A stretch of DNA of 9,182 nt from assembly GCA_003978455.1 (NCBI GenBank), contig QNZT01000116.1, positions 1 through 9,182 on the forward strand. The letters are read 5' to 3'. The DNA is from Sulfurospirillum sp. GTDB taxonomy: Bacteria; Campylobacterota; Campylobacteria; Campylobacterales; QNZT01. The position numbers were made by a program, and so were the translations under genes. This document shows positions 1-6,170 of this stretch, one piece after another (position 1 is the stretch's first letter; every line of letters begins with the position of its first letter). The notes beneath the pieces were generated by a model. It was not told where the DNA came from, searched no databases, and saw only the letters and a program-made list of their open reading frames with translations.

Positions 1-97
1 GATCACCTTTACAGTGACCGCAAACAGCTTTTTTATAGTGTTCTTTAACGGGAATACGATTGATTTGCAAGCAATGTGGACAGACAACATTGATCAT
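1..97 (-). CDS. trxC: Thioredoxin 2 (TrxC-type), N-terminal part only
   Basis: This is the first 32 codons of a gene that runs off the left edge. I translated it directly: it begins MINVVCPHC and has a second pair in CGHCKGD. Two CxxC knuckles (residues 6-9 and 26-29) with the words 'INRIP' and 'YKKA' between them match the zinc-binding N-terminal domain that separates thioredoxin 2 from plain thioredoxin 1. In the family this domain precedes a thioredoxin fold with a WCGPC active site, which would lie outside the window. The protein is a cytoplasmic disulfide reductase linked to oxidative stress. The ATG is supported by AAGGAG seven bases upstream. The gene has its own promoter-like sequence and lies beyond a hairpin that follows the preceding lipoprotein gene, so it is probably transcribed separately. 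Only the zinc domain is seen, so another zinc-ribbon protein remains possible. Confidence 0.85.
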   Translation of the reverse strand, partial: MINVVCPHCLQINRIPVKEHYKKAVCGHCKGD

Positions 98-104
98 GAA
101 AATA

Positions 105-133
105 CTCCTTAAATTTATTTTTAGGGGATTATA
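105..133 (-). promoter_or_regulatory. Promoter -10 and ribosome binding site of trxC
   Basis: On the minus strand TATAAT (128-133) is preceded by TGG, giving an extended -10 (TGnTATAAT). The hexamer 17 bases further upstream does not resemble TTGACA, which is usual in Campylobacterota. AAGGAG at 105-110 lies seven bases before the ATG. Transcription would start near 121, giving a leader of about 24 bases. Confidence 0.6.
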
Positions 134-187
134 CCATATTTACAGGAGGAAGAGTGTTAGTTTGGTTGCAAAAAGATGTTTTGAAGG

Positions 188-214
188 AGCGACCCAAATC
201 GATCTCGGGTCGCT
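188..214 (-). terminator. Hairpin after the TSP3 lipoprotein gene, possible terminator
   Basis: AGCGACCC (188-195) and GGGTCGCT (207-214) form a perfect 8-bp, GC-rich stem with an 11-base loop. It starts 13 bases after the lipoprotein stop codon and precedes the trxC promoter, which is where a terminator is expected. On the minus strand a T run (TTTTT) comes only about 13 bases after the stem, so it is not a textbook Rho-independent terminator. It may instead act as a 3'-end stabilising hairpin. Confidence 0.5.
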
Positions 215-227
215 GAAGATGGAAGGG

Positions 228-1676
228 TTATTTGATATAGTCAGATGCAGCGCGGAAGCCGATGGCTGTTTGGCTGCCGTTATCGGCATATGAGATACTA
301 TATCTCAAATCTATAAATCCCGAACCGATAATCGCTAAAGCTGTATTTGAAGTCATACCGACCTGACCGTTGGTCAGTGAACCTACATAAGCAAGATTTT
401 CACGGTTTTTTTCAACATTAAGACCTGCAATCAACGTCGGTGCATACGGCAATGGAACCAGTGTGTTTGTAAACTCTTTTACACCGCTTTGTAGTTCAAA
501 GATAGTTCTTGTGTACTCTTCTTCAACATTGGCATCATAGTATAAAACACTGTTTGCGACACTGTTATTGCTGAGCAGTTTGATGACATGCGTATATTGA
601 TCCAGTGACGGCAGATTGATAGCCCATGTATTCGGTATCTGTGACTTATCAAGCATATAGGCAGCTTCAAAACCATAGATGCCGCTGACAGATTGTGTAT
701 CATTTGTAAATTTTACGGTTGATAAGTCTGCACCGGAGAGATCAGCTTCAGTAAAGCCACTCGGCTTTTCACCTGTAATCATTCTGAAGTCTTTTGCGAC
801 GATAGCTTTAAAATCGATATTGTACGGTTTTGGCAGAAGTGCTAAAGGTCTTGCTTCATATTCACTCATCCAGAAACCGCCCTTTTCATCGATAGCAGGT
901 ACATAGACAAAATGGTTTTGTTCCATTACGATACCCTGAGGCGTTTCATAAATCCACAGATAATGGCTTTTTTGATCCAGTGGGTCGGTAGCGTCCGGCT
1001 TATGGTTTTTCTCGTTGATGTTCGGTCGTTTGTCGTAGTCACTGTCATTGTAAGGGTCAAGGGCATCTATGACATCAGGGTTTTCGTTTGTGATGTTATG
1101 GTGCAGATTTGCAGGTGTGCCGTTCCAGTAGTTTGTTTGGTTTGTTGCATTGGATTCCAAAGATGAGAGAGGCAGGTCTAAATGCAGTACTTTCATACTG
1201 TTTGCACCGTCAATCAGTTCGTATTTCATATGTTCGGCTGTTACAACCTTACCGTCAGCCGCTATATCGTCCGGATATGTTCCAACTACTTCGATACCGT
1301 CTGTTACGCCGTCGTCATCTGTATCGATTTTTAGCGGATCTGTACCGATTTTCAGTACCTCCAGACCGTCATCCAGACCATCACCGTCTGTATCTTTTTT
1401 GGTCGGATCTGTGTGGTGTTTGTGTACCTCATCTCCGTCGTTAAGACCGTCACCGTCTGTATCGGGATTTTTCGGATCTGTACCGTTGTCCGCTTCTTCC
1501 TGGTTTGTCAGTCCGTCATGATCGGGGTCACCGTTGGGGTCTATGACCACTTTTCCTTTGGTTTCTGTACTGTTGTCATCCGCAAATATCGCTCTGTCGT
1601 TGACACAACCTGAAAATGAAACGATATAGGCACATACCAGTGTGGATAATAAACTTGTTGTTAATACGTTTTTCAT
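228..1676 (-). CDS. Predicted lipoprotein with four thrombospondin type 3 (Ca-binding) repeats
   Basis: This is a 482-residue exported protein. Residues 1-24 form a signal peptide ending in SFSGC, so C24 is a likely lipidation site, although the lipobox is degenerate (F at -3). Residues 50-126 carry four DxDxDGxxD motifs starting at D50, D72, D95 and D118, each followed by an acidic stretch and TDP. This is the thrombospondin type 3 pattern, which in the family binds Ca2+ and forms a stiff spacer. A weaker Asp/Pro-rich continuation runs to about residue 232. The remaining ~230 residues are not clearly recognised. A segment with VYVPA and GGFWMSEYEAR (257-276) and the end IGFRAAS (472-478) resemble the edges of formylglycine-generating-enzyme-like (C-type lectin fold) domains, but this is only a suggestion. 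The ATG overlaps the ompA stop as TAATG, with AGGAG eight bases upstream inside ompA, so the two genes are translationally coupled. It is probably surface or outer-membrane associated and a partner of the OmpA protein. Confidence 0.75.
   Translation of the reverse strand: MKNVLTTSLLSTLVCAYIVSFSGCVNDRAIFADDNSTETKGKVVIDPNGDPDHDGLTNQEEADNGTDPKNPDTDGDGLNDGDEVHKHHTDPTKKDTDGDGLDDGLEVLKIGTDPLKIDTDDDGVTDGIEVVGTYPDDIAADGKVVTAEHMKYELIDGANSMKVLHLDLPLSSLESNATNQTNYWNGTPANLHHNITNENPDVIDALDPYNDSDYDKRPNINEKNHKPDATDPLDQKSHYLWIYETPQGIVMEQNHFVYVPAIDEKGGFWMSEYEARPLALLPKPYNIDFKAIVAKDFRMITGEKPSGFTEADLSGADLSTVKFTNDTQSVSGIYGFEAAYMLDKSQIPNTWAINLPSLDQYTHVIKLLSNNSVANSVLYYDANVEEEYTRTIFELQSGVKEFTNTLVPLPYAPTLIAGLNVEKNRENLAYVGSLTNGQVGMTSNTALAIIGSGFIDLRYSISYADNGSQTAIGFRAASDYIK
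1266..1529 (-). repeat. Tandem TSP3-coding repeats
   Basis: These are four degenerate in-frame units coding for DxDxDGxxD motifs, at 66, 69 and 69 base spacing (motif starts at residues 50, 72, 95 and 118 of the lipoprotein). On the plus strand they show as repeated 'ccgtcaccgtctgtatc'-like words. Slippage between units could change the repeat number between strains. Confidence 0.75.
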
Positions 1677-2911
1677 TACTTGTCTCCTGCGTCTATATAT
1701 TGTGGGTAGGTAAGTTTCACTTCGGTTCTTCTGTTCAGCGCCATACCCTCGGCTGTTTTGTTCGATGCGATAGGCTCTCTTTCACCTCTTCCTTCCGTAG
1801 AGAGTCTTGAAGCACTGACACCATACTCGATAAGGGCATCTCTGACTGCTTTTGCTCTTCTTTTTGAGAGTGCCATGTTGTACTGGTCGCTGCCTCTCCA
1901 GTCTGTATGACCGATGATATGCACCATACTTCCTTTGTTGTTGATCAGGAACTCGGCAAATCTTTTCACAAGCGGTCTGGAGTAGTCGGTGATATTCGCT
2001 TTGTCTGTTGCGAAGTGGATCATCAGATTTGCTTTGACAGGACAACCTTTGTCATCGACACTAAAGTCACAAGGAGTATTTGGACACTGGTCTACACTAT
2101 CTTCCACGCCGTCACGGTCACGATCCGGTCCGTCTATCTTGACGGGGCATTCATTACCCTCCAGCGATGTTATAACCTGCTCTTTGATGATCTCTGTTTT
2201 CGGTTCAGGAAGAGGACAGCCCGCACCATCTACTCTGACACCTTTTGGTGTATTTGGACATTTGTCAAACTGATCCATGACACCGTCACCGTCGCTGTCG
2301 ATCATGACAGGTTGTACAGGCTGTTTAGTTGAATGGAGGATTCTGCCGAATGGTACGGAAAAGCTGAGTGTCGTGATGACTTCATTGTCTTCGGAGCGTC
2401 CCTGGATCGTTTCACCACCGAGTATCTGAAGGAGTTTCGCTTCAAGCCTGACGATAAAACTGTTGTCTCGGAAGCGGTAGCCGGCACCCACTCCTCCCTG
2501 GATGAAAGGGTGACTCTCAAATCCCTGTGTCTCATCTGTGACATGCTCATAACCGACACCTACAAGAGCGTAAGGGAAAAACGTCTCTGCATCTTTCATC
2601 TCATATACACCGTTGATAGAACCTTTAATCAGGGAATTTACCTCTTTTGCTCTTAAACCGGCGATGAGTCTCTCTTTATCGGTAATCCGAACATATTCGA
2701 AGTCAAAGCGAGGTTTGACTGTAAAGTTGTTCATCTGTAAGTTCACACCGAAAGTACCGTTTTTCAGTTTGATACCTCCGTCATTTTTGATAGAGGTTAC
2801 ACCGAATGTTCCCGCCAGATCGTATGCTCTGATGTTATCAGATTCAGCCATAAGCAATGAAGCGCCTAAAATGGATGTCGTTACTATTGCACGAGCAATC
2901 ACTTTTCTCAT
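1676..2911 (-). CDS. OmpA-family outer membrane protein with TSP3 repeats
   Basis: This is a 411-residue outer membrane protein that ties the outer membrane to peptidoglycan. A signal peptide (residues 1-22, ending LLMA) is followed by a predicted eight-stranded beta-barrel (about 23-190) of alternating aromatic and Gly-rich strands. Two thrombospondin type 3 repeats with paired cysteines follow (205-233 and 263-291, both DGxxDxxDxCPNTP), then a C-terminal OmpA domain (about 294-400) with GHTD at 334-337 and LNRRTEV at 392-398. In the family, that Asp and Arg bind meso-diaminopimelate. This layout (barrel, TSP3 linker, OmpA) is the OprF/OmpA-like type. A TTG six bases further up is in frame, but the ATG at 2911 is preferred because AAGGA lies at the right distance from it and directly abuts the TTG. 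The gene is the first of a two-gene unit with the TSP3 lipoprotein (overlap TAATG). It follows miaA on the same strand, with a promoter-like sequence of its own between them. Confidence 0.93.
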   Translation of the reverse strand: MRKVIARAIVTTSILGASLLMAESDNIRAYDLAGTFGVTSIKNDGGIKLKNGTFGVNLQMNNFTVKPRFDFEYVRITDKERLIAGLRAKEVNSLIKGSINGVYEMKDAETFFPYALVGVGYEHVTDETQGFESHPFIQGGVGAGYRFRDNSFIVRLEAKLLQILGGETIQGRSEDNEVITTLSFSVPFGRILHSTKQPVQPVMIDSDGDGVMDQFDKCPNTPKGVRVDGAGCPLPEPKTEIIKEQVITSLEGNECPVKIDGPDRDRDGVEDSVDQCPNTPCDFSVDDKGCPVKANLMIHFATDKANITDYSRPLVKRFAEFLINNKGSMVHIIGHTDWRGSDQYNMALSKRRAKAVRDALIEYGVSASRLSTEGRGEREPIASNKTAEGMALNRRTEVKLTYPQYIDAGDK

Positions 2912-2917
2912 CCGCAA

Positions 2918-2922
2918 TCCTT
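2918..2922 (-). promoter_or_regulatory. Ribosome binding site deciding the ompA start
   Basis: AAGGA on the minus strand is immediately followed by TTG CGG ATG. It lies six bases before the ATG at 2911 but zero bases before the TTG at 2917. The spacing therefore favours the ATG start and shortens the protein by two residues. Confidence 0.75.
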
Positions 2923-2947
2923 TTCTTTTAAGTTTCTGAATGGAAAC

Positions 2948-2953
2948 ATTCTA
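2948..2953 (-). promoter_or_regulatory. Candidate -10 box of the ompA-lipoprotein unit
   Basis: TAGAAT on the minus strand sits in the context TTGTAGAATG, close to the epsilonproteobacterial -10 pattern. A T-rich stretch lies upstream where a -35 would be, with no TTGACA. Transcription would start near 2941, leaving a leader of about 30 bases. The 112-base gap between miaA and ompA is otherwise AT-rich, with no GC-rich terminator hairpin. Confidence 0.35.
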
Positions 2954-3023
2954 CAACTATTTAGTTAAAAAAAGCATAAATTATGAAGGTAATTGCAACT
3001 ATTTTTTACTTAAATATAATATA

Positions 3024-3923
3024 TTAATTAAAAAAATTACCTATATTTAATATTAAGTCATCTAAAAGCATTGAAGTTCTGTTTGGAAACTGTGAAGAAT
3101 TGAACGTTTGTTGCCGTTTGGCAAGTTGTGCGGTATGGGTCGAGATCTGTTCATGAAGCTGGTCGAGTGTGAGTTTCCCGTCGAGATAGTCGAGTGTCTC
3201 TTTGATGCCGATCGCTTTCATCGGTGCAGGTGCGCGTGAATATCTCTTTTCAAGCGCAAACACCTCTTCGATTACTCCAGCTTCGAGCATTGCAGCGGTT
3301 CGTGCGGTGATTCGTTTGCGCAGCGTATCACGGTCGACGGTAATCTCAAAGATCGGAATATCCGCCAGAACAGGTGTACGTCTGTTTTGTGTGAAAAAGG
3401 CGGTGGCACTCAGACCCGTTTCAAGATAGATCTCATGCCACTTTTGGATACGGTAGCGATCGTTTGAGGCGATTTTACGCGCATAGAGGGAATCGAGATC
3501 TGCGATCGTTTCGTACGCTTCATGAAGGTTGTGAAGTATTTCATGAAGTTGTTTTTCGGAATCTTTGGAAAGTGTGACTTTGGGAGAGAGCCCTTGCATC
3601 ATCGATTTGAGGTAAAAACTTGTCCCGCCGACGATGATGAGATGCTTGCCTTCCCTCTCACTCTCTCTGCGTGCTTCATGATAGAGATCGAAAAAGGTTG
3701 CGGCACTGAAGTAGTCGTCGATATTCAGCACATCGATACCGAAATGCCTGATCCCCCCGCGTTCATGAAGTGTCGGTTTGGCAGAGACGATATCGGTCTC
3801 TTTATAGATGGCAAGTGAGTCGAGTGAGAGAATGTCGGCATTGTATTTTTGTGCGATTTCGATAGCGGCAGCTGTCTTGCCAGAAGCGGTAGGTCCGAGG
3901 ATGGCGATCTCTTTTATCTTCAT
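3024..3923 (-). CDS. miaA: tRNA dimethylallyltransferase MiaA
   Basis: The 299-residue protein transfers the dimethylallyl group of DMAPP to N6 of A37 in tRNAs that read codons starting with U. This is the first step towards ms2i6A, and it stabilises codon-anticodon pairing. The P-loop GPTASGKT is at residues 10-17. The substrate-binding stretch LSLDSLAIY (32-40, with D35) and AKPT (48-51) follow. GGTSFYLKSMMQGL (99-112) and AIGIKE (237-242) are the other conserved blocks, and the C-terminal THTAQLAKRQQTF (262-274) is the usual end of the catalytic domain. Length is typical of the family. The ATG at 3923 places the P-loop as close to the N-terminus as in homologues. No Shine-Dalgarno is visible before it, and TATAAT ends only six bases upstream, so the mRNA may be nearly leaderless. 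It is divergent from recQ. Confidence 0.96.
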   Translation of the reverse strand: MKIKEIAILGPTASGKTAAAIEIAQKYNADILSLDSLAIYKETDIVSAKPTLHERGGIRHFGIDVLNIDDYFSAATFFDLYHEARRESEREGKHLIIVGGTSFYLKSMMQGLSPKVTLSKDSEKQLHEILHNLHEAYETIADLDSLYARKIASNDRYRIQKWHEIYLETGLSATAFFTQNRRTPVLADIPIFEITVDRDTLRKRITARTAAMLEAGVIEEVFALEKRYSRAPAPMKAIGIKETLDYLDGKLTLDQLHEQISTHTAQLAKRQQTFNSSQFPNRTSMLLDDLILNIGNFFN

Positions 3924-3929
3924 GAAGTG

Positions 3930-3935
3930 ATTATA
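3930..3935 (-). promoter_or_regulatory. -10 box of miaA, very close to the start codon
   Basis: A perfect TATAAT on the minus strand is separated from the miaA ATG by only CACTTC. If used, the transcript would begin at or within a base or two of the ATG. No SD motif is present in this interval. Confidence 0.5.
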
Positions 3936-3941
3936 ACAGAA

Positions 3942-3956
3942 ATTTCATTATGAAAT
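3942..3956. promoter_or_regulatory. 15-base palindrome in the miaA-recQ divergent gap, possible operator
   Basis: ATTTCAT-T-ATGAAAT is a perfect 7-bp inverted repeat around one central base. It lies between the divergent start codons and covers the spacer and -35 side of the miaA promoter, where a repressor dimer could bind. It is AT-rich, so chance cannot be excluded. I do not recognise a regulator with this site. Confidence 0.35.
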
Positions 3957-3983
3957 ATTTTTTTACCTTTTGGATAGTTTGGA

Positions 3984-3989
3984 TATACT
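3984..3989 (+). promoter_or_regulatory. Candidate -10 box of recQ, very close to the start codon
   Basis: TATACT is followed by TTGGTT and then the ATG at 3996. As with miaA, the box is only six bases from the start codon and there is no SD motif. An alternative weaker -10 (GATAGT, 3973-3978) would leave a leader of about 11 bases. Confidence 0.35.
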
Positions 3990-3995
3990 TTGGTT

Positions 3996-5777
3996 ATGCA
4001 AAAGTCAGAAGTATTGGAAAAAGTTTTCGGGTTTAACAGTTTCCGCTCTTTTCAGGAAGAGGCGGTCGATGCGATTTTAGAGGGACGTGATCTGCTCATG
4101 ATCTTGCCGACGGGCGGCGGAAAGTCACTCTGCTATCAGTTGCCGTCACTCCTCATGGAGGGTGTGACGGTTGTGGTCTCTCCTCTGATCGCGCTCATGC
4201 AGGATCAGGTACGCGGGCTCAATGAAAACGGCATCCGTGCGGCGACGATCAACTCCGATATGAACGATGAAGAGCGGCAGGAAGTTTTTACAGGACTCAG
4301 AGAGGGAAGTATCAAGCTTCTCTATGTCGCGCCTGAGCGGATGAGTGCATCGGGTTTTATCGGTTTTTTGCAGAGTCTGAAGATCAACTTCTTTGTCATC
4401 GATGAGGCGCACTGTGTCAGTGAGTGGGGGCATGAGTTTCGTGCCGACTACCGAAAACTCCATCTGCTGAAAGAGAATTTCCCGCAGGTGCCTGTCGCCG
4501 CTTTTACCGCAACGGCGACACCCAAAGTCGAAGCGGATATTCACGCAGCGCTGAGACTTCATGAACCCTTGAAACTGCGCGCAAAAGTCTTTCGAAAAAA
4601 CCTGACCATTCGTGCGCAGAAAAGGGTTTCCAACGGACGTACTCAGTTGTTGAATTTTTTGCAGCAGCATCGTGACGAGAGCGGTATCATCTATACTTTT
4701 ACCAGAAAAGAGACAGAACAGCTGGCGGCATTTTTGCAAAGCAGGCACATCAGCGCCAGAGCGTACCATGCCAGACTCTCCCCCGAAGAGAAATCGGAAG
4801 TGATGCGGGACTTCATGTACGACAAGATAGACATCGTAGTCGCGACGATAGCCTTCGGTATGGGGATAGACAAAAGCAATATCCGTTTTGTCGTGCATAC
4901 TTCATTGCCTAAAACTATTGAAAACTACTATCAGGAGATCGGACGTGCGGGACGTGACGGTCTGGAGAGTGAGACGCTGCTGCTCTACACCAAAGGCGAC
5001 GAGATACAGAAACGTGAATTGATGGATAGTGTTGAGAGTGATGCCTACAAACAGGTACTCTACGACAAACTCCAGACGATGTACCGCTTTGCACTGAGCA
5101 GCTCATGCAAACACAAACTGCTGGCTCTCTATTTCGGAGATGAGGGTGAAGCGTGCGGTGACAAATGTGACAGTTGCCTGAAAGCACCGGTAGAGCAGGT
5201 GGAGATCACCAAAGAGGCGCAGATGTTTCTCTCGGCGATCTACCGCACCGGTGAACGGTTTGGACAAAACCACATTATCGATATTCTCAGAGGATCGCAG
5301 GCGCAAAATATCATGAAGTTCGGACATGACAAACTCTCGGTGTACGGCATAGGCGAACTTCGCAACAAAAACGAGTGGGGCATGATCGCCGATCGTCTCT
5401 TTGAACTCAGTGCGATTCAGCTCGGAGAGCACCGTGCACTGAAGCTGCAAAAAGAGGCGATCGCTGTTTTGAAAGGTCACGAAAAAGTCTGGATCGACGA
5501 AGACAAACTCGGCAACATCACACGCCTCAAAACCGCCGCTGAAGAGATCGAAAAAGATGAAACTTTTGAAGCTTTCCGGTCACTTCGTATGAAGATAGCC
5601 ACACAACACGACGTACCCGCATACATTGTATTCAGTGACAAAACACTTCATGAACTTTCCCGCAGACTCCCCAAAAACAAAGAAGAGATGCTGGAGGTAA
5701 ATGGTATTGGGGAAGTGAAATACGAGCGCTACGGAGAAGCGTTTCTGGAGTTGAGCAGGGAGTTGCAGGCATCATAA
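3996..5777 (+). CDS. recQ: ATP-dependent DNA helicase RecQ
   Basis: A complete 593-residue 3'-5' superfamily 2 helicase that unwinds recombination and stalled-fork intermediates. Residues here are counted from the ATG at 3996. Motif 0 has Q20, and Walker A is PTGGGKS (38-44, K43). Motif II is DEAH (136-139), followed by the aromatic-rich CVSEWGHEFR. Motif III is TATATP, and motifs V and VI are ATIAFGMGIDK and QEIGRAGRDG (313-322). The RQC region binds zinc through C371, C387, C391 and C394 and continues as a winged helix (about 405-490). An HRDC domain (about 522-593) closes the protein. Length is close to E. coli RecQ, with a single HRDC. An in-frame TTG lies two codons upstream, but the ATG is preferred; neither has an SD. 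The last codons form the terminator stem. The gene stands alone on the plus strand. Confidence 0.97.
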   Translation: MQKSEVLEKVFGFNSFRSFQEEAVDAILEGRDLLMILPTGGGKSLCYQLPSLLMEGVTVVVSPLIALMQDQVRGLNENGIRAATINSDMNDEERQEVFTGLREGSIKLLYVAPERMSASGFIGFLQSLKINFFVIDEAHCVSEWGHEFRADYRKLHLLKENFPQVPVAAFTATATPKVEADIHAALRLHEPLKLRAKVFRKNLTIRAQKRVSNGRTQLLNFLQQHRDESGIIYTFTRKETEQLAAFLQSRHISARAYHARLSPEEKSEVMRDFMYDKIDIVVATIAFGMGIDKSNIRFVVHTSLPKTIENYYQEIGRAGRDGLESETLLLYTKGDEIQKRELMDSVESDAYKQVLYDKLQTMYRFALSSSCKHKLLALYFGDEGEACGDKCDSCLKAPVEQVEITKEAQMFLSAIYRTGERFGQNHIIDILRGSQAQNIMKFGHDKLSVYGIGELRNKNEWGMIADRLFELSAIQLGEHRALKLQKEAIAVLKGHEKVWIDEDKLGNITRLKTAAEEIEKDETFEAFRSLRMKIATQHDVPAYIVFSDKTLHELSRRLPKNKEEMLEVNGIGEVKYERYGEAFLELSRELQAS

Positions 5778-5795
5778 AGATGCCTGCAACTTTTT
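5761..5795 (+). terminator. Rho-independent terminator of recQ overlapping its coding end
   Basis: GTTGCAGGCATC (5762-5773) pairs perfectly with GATGCCTGCAAC (5779-5790), with an extra A-T pair at the base. The 5-base loop ATAAA carries the recQ TAA stop (5775-5777). TTTTT follows at once (5791-5795). The left arm encodes the last residues of RecQ. In the opposite direction there is no T run, so it should act mainly on recQ, although the convergent lipoprotein gene also ends just beyond it. Confidence 0.9.
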
Positions 5796-5807
5796 GCTGT
5801 CGCGTTT

Positions 5808-6056
5808 CTATTTCCCTCTGGCAGCTTCTGCGCTTCCGCATTTTCCTGTTCCGCATTTGATGCCGCCGTGTTTCAGACTCGTGCCGCATTTACCGACATT
5901 GCATTTTCCCTGCATTCCGGTACCGCATTTGCCGACACCCATGCCGGCTTCATTGTGTGTTGCCGCTTTGGCTTGTGTGGTTTCGCTCTTTTCAGAGCAT
6001 CCCTGTAAAGCGAGGAAGGCAAATGCGAAGAGTAGACTGATAATTATATTTTTCAT
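5808..6056 (-). CDS. Small Cys/Gly-rich lipoprotein with repeated KCG motifs
   Basis: This is an 82-residue predicted lipoprotein. Residues 1-20 are a signal peptide ending FLALQGC, with C20 the likely lipidated cysteine. The mature part has a short polar linker, then a Gly-rich tail (39-74) with cysteines C44, C52, C57, C68 and C73. Four of these five lie in KCG (GKCGTG, GKCGTS, IKCGTG, GKCGSA) and the fifth in GKCN. There are no other Cys and few hydrophobic residues, so this is not a normal folded enzyme. The pattern recalls HvfA/bufferin-type precursors, whose EGKCG cysteines are modified by DUF692 (MNIO) enzymes and bind copper, but no such enzyme lies in the window and the E of EGKCG is missing. 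A metal-binding or thiol-buffering role is inference. The start is fixed by AAGGAG nine bases before the ATG at 6056; the longer reading frame upstream has no signal peptide or SD. It converges on recQ. Confidence 0.8.
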   Translation of the reverse strand: MKNIIISLLFAFAFLALQGCSEKSETTQAKAATHNEAGMGVGKCGTGMQGKCNVGKCGTSLKHGGIKCGTGKCGSAEAARGK

Positions 6057-6086
6057 AATTATACTCCTTGGTATAAGATATTGTAT

Positions 6087-6092
6087 ATTATA
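6087..6092 (-). promoter_or_regulatory. -10 box of the KCG-rich lipoprotein gene
   Basis: TATAAT on the minus strand lies 30 bases before the ATG. It is followed by a short AT-rich leader that contains AAGGAGT. No good -35 is seen. It suggests a monocistronic transcript ending near 5808. Confidence 0.5.
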
Positions 6093-6122
6093 CCGGAGCT
6101 TTGTGCAGTGTTTGTGTAGTGG

Positions 6123-6157
6123 GTATGCAGATATCTCATAAAGATACCTGCGCATAC
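6123..6157 (-). terminator. Imperfect hairpin after the rhodanese gene
   Basis: GTATGC (6123-6128) pairs with GCATAC (6152-6157), and AG plus TATCT (6129-6136) pair with AGATA plus CT (6142-6149). There is one mismatch, a 2-base bulge and a 5-base loop. It begins 13 bases after the rhodanese stop, the usual place for a terminator. No T run follows on the minus strand, so the role is uncertain. Its right side closely resembles that of the recQ terminator. Confidence 0.35.
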
Positions 6158-6170
6158 TGAAAGTGGAAAG

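Noticed and set aside
699..755. Pentapeptide-repeat-like words EADLSGADLS in the TSP3 lipoprotein (about residues 310-319)
   Set aside because: Only two units are present, too few for a pentapeptide-repeat helix, so no domain is called.
1907..2332. 141-codon plus-strand frame inside ompA
   Set aside because: It lies opposite a clear OmpA-domain gene, and the translated protein is Cys/Phe/Thr-rich without any recognisable motif.
4146..4898. 250-codon open frame antisense to recQ
   Set aside because: It is fully inside the strongly conserved recQ gene and has a composition typical of a reverse-strand shadow, with no domain or SD.
6057..6155. 33-codon upstream extension of the KCG lipoprotein gene
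   Set aside because: The extension would bury the signal peptide, overlaps the likely promoter and hairpin, and has no SD, whereas the ATG at 6056 has AAGGAG.
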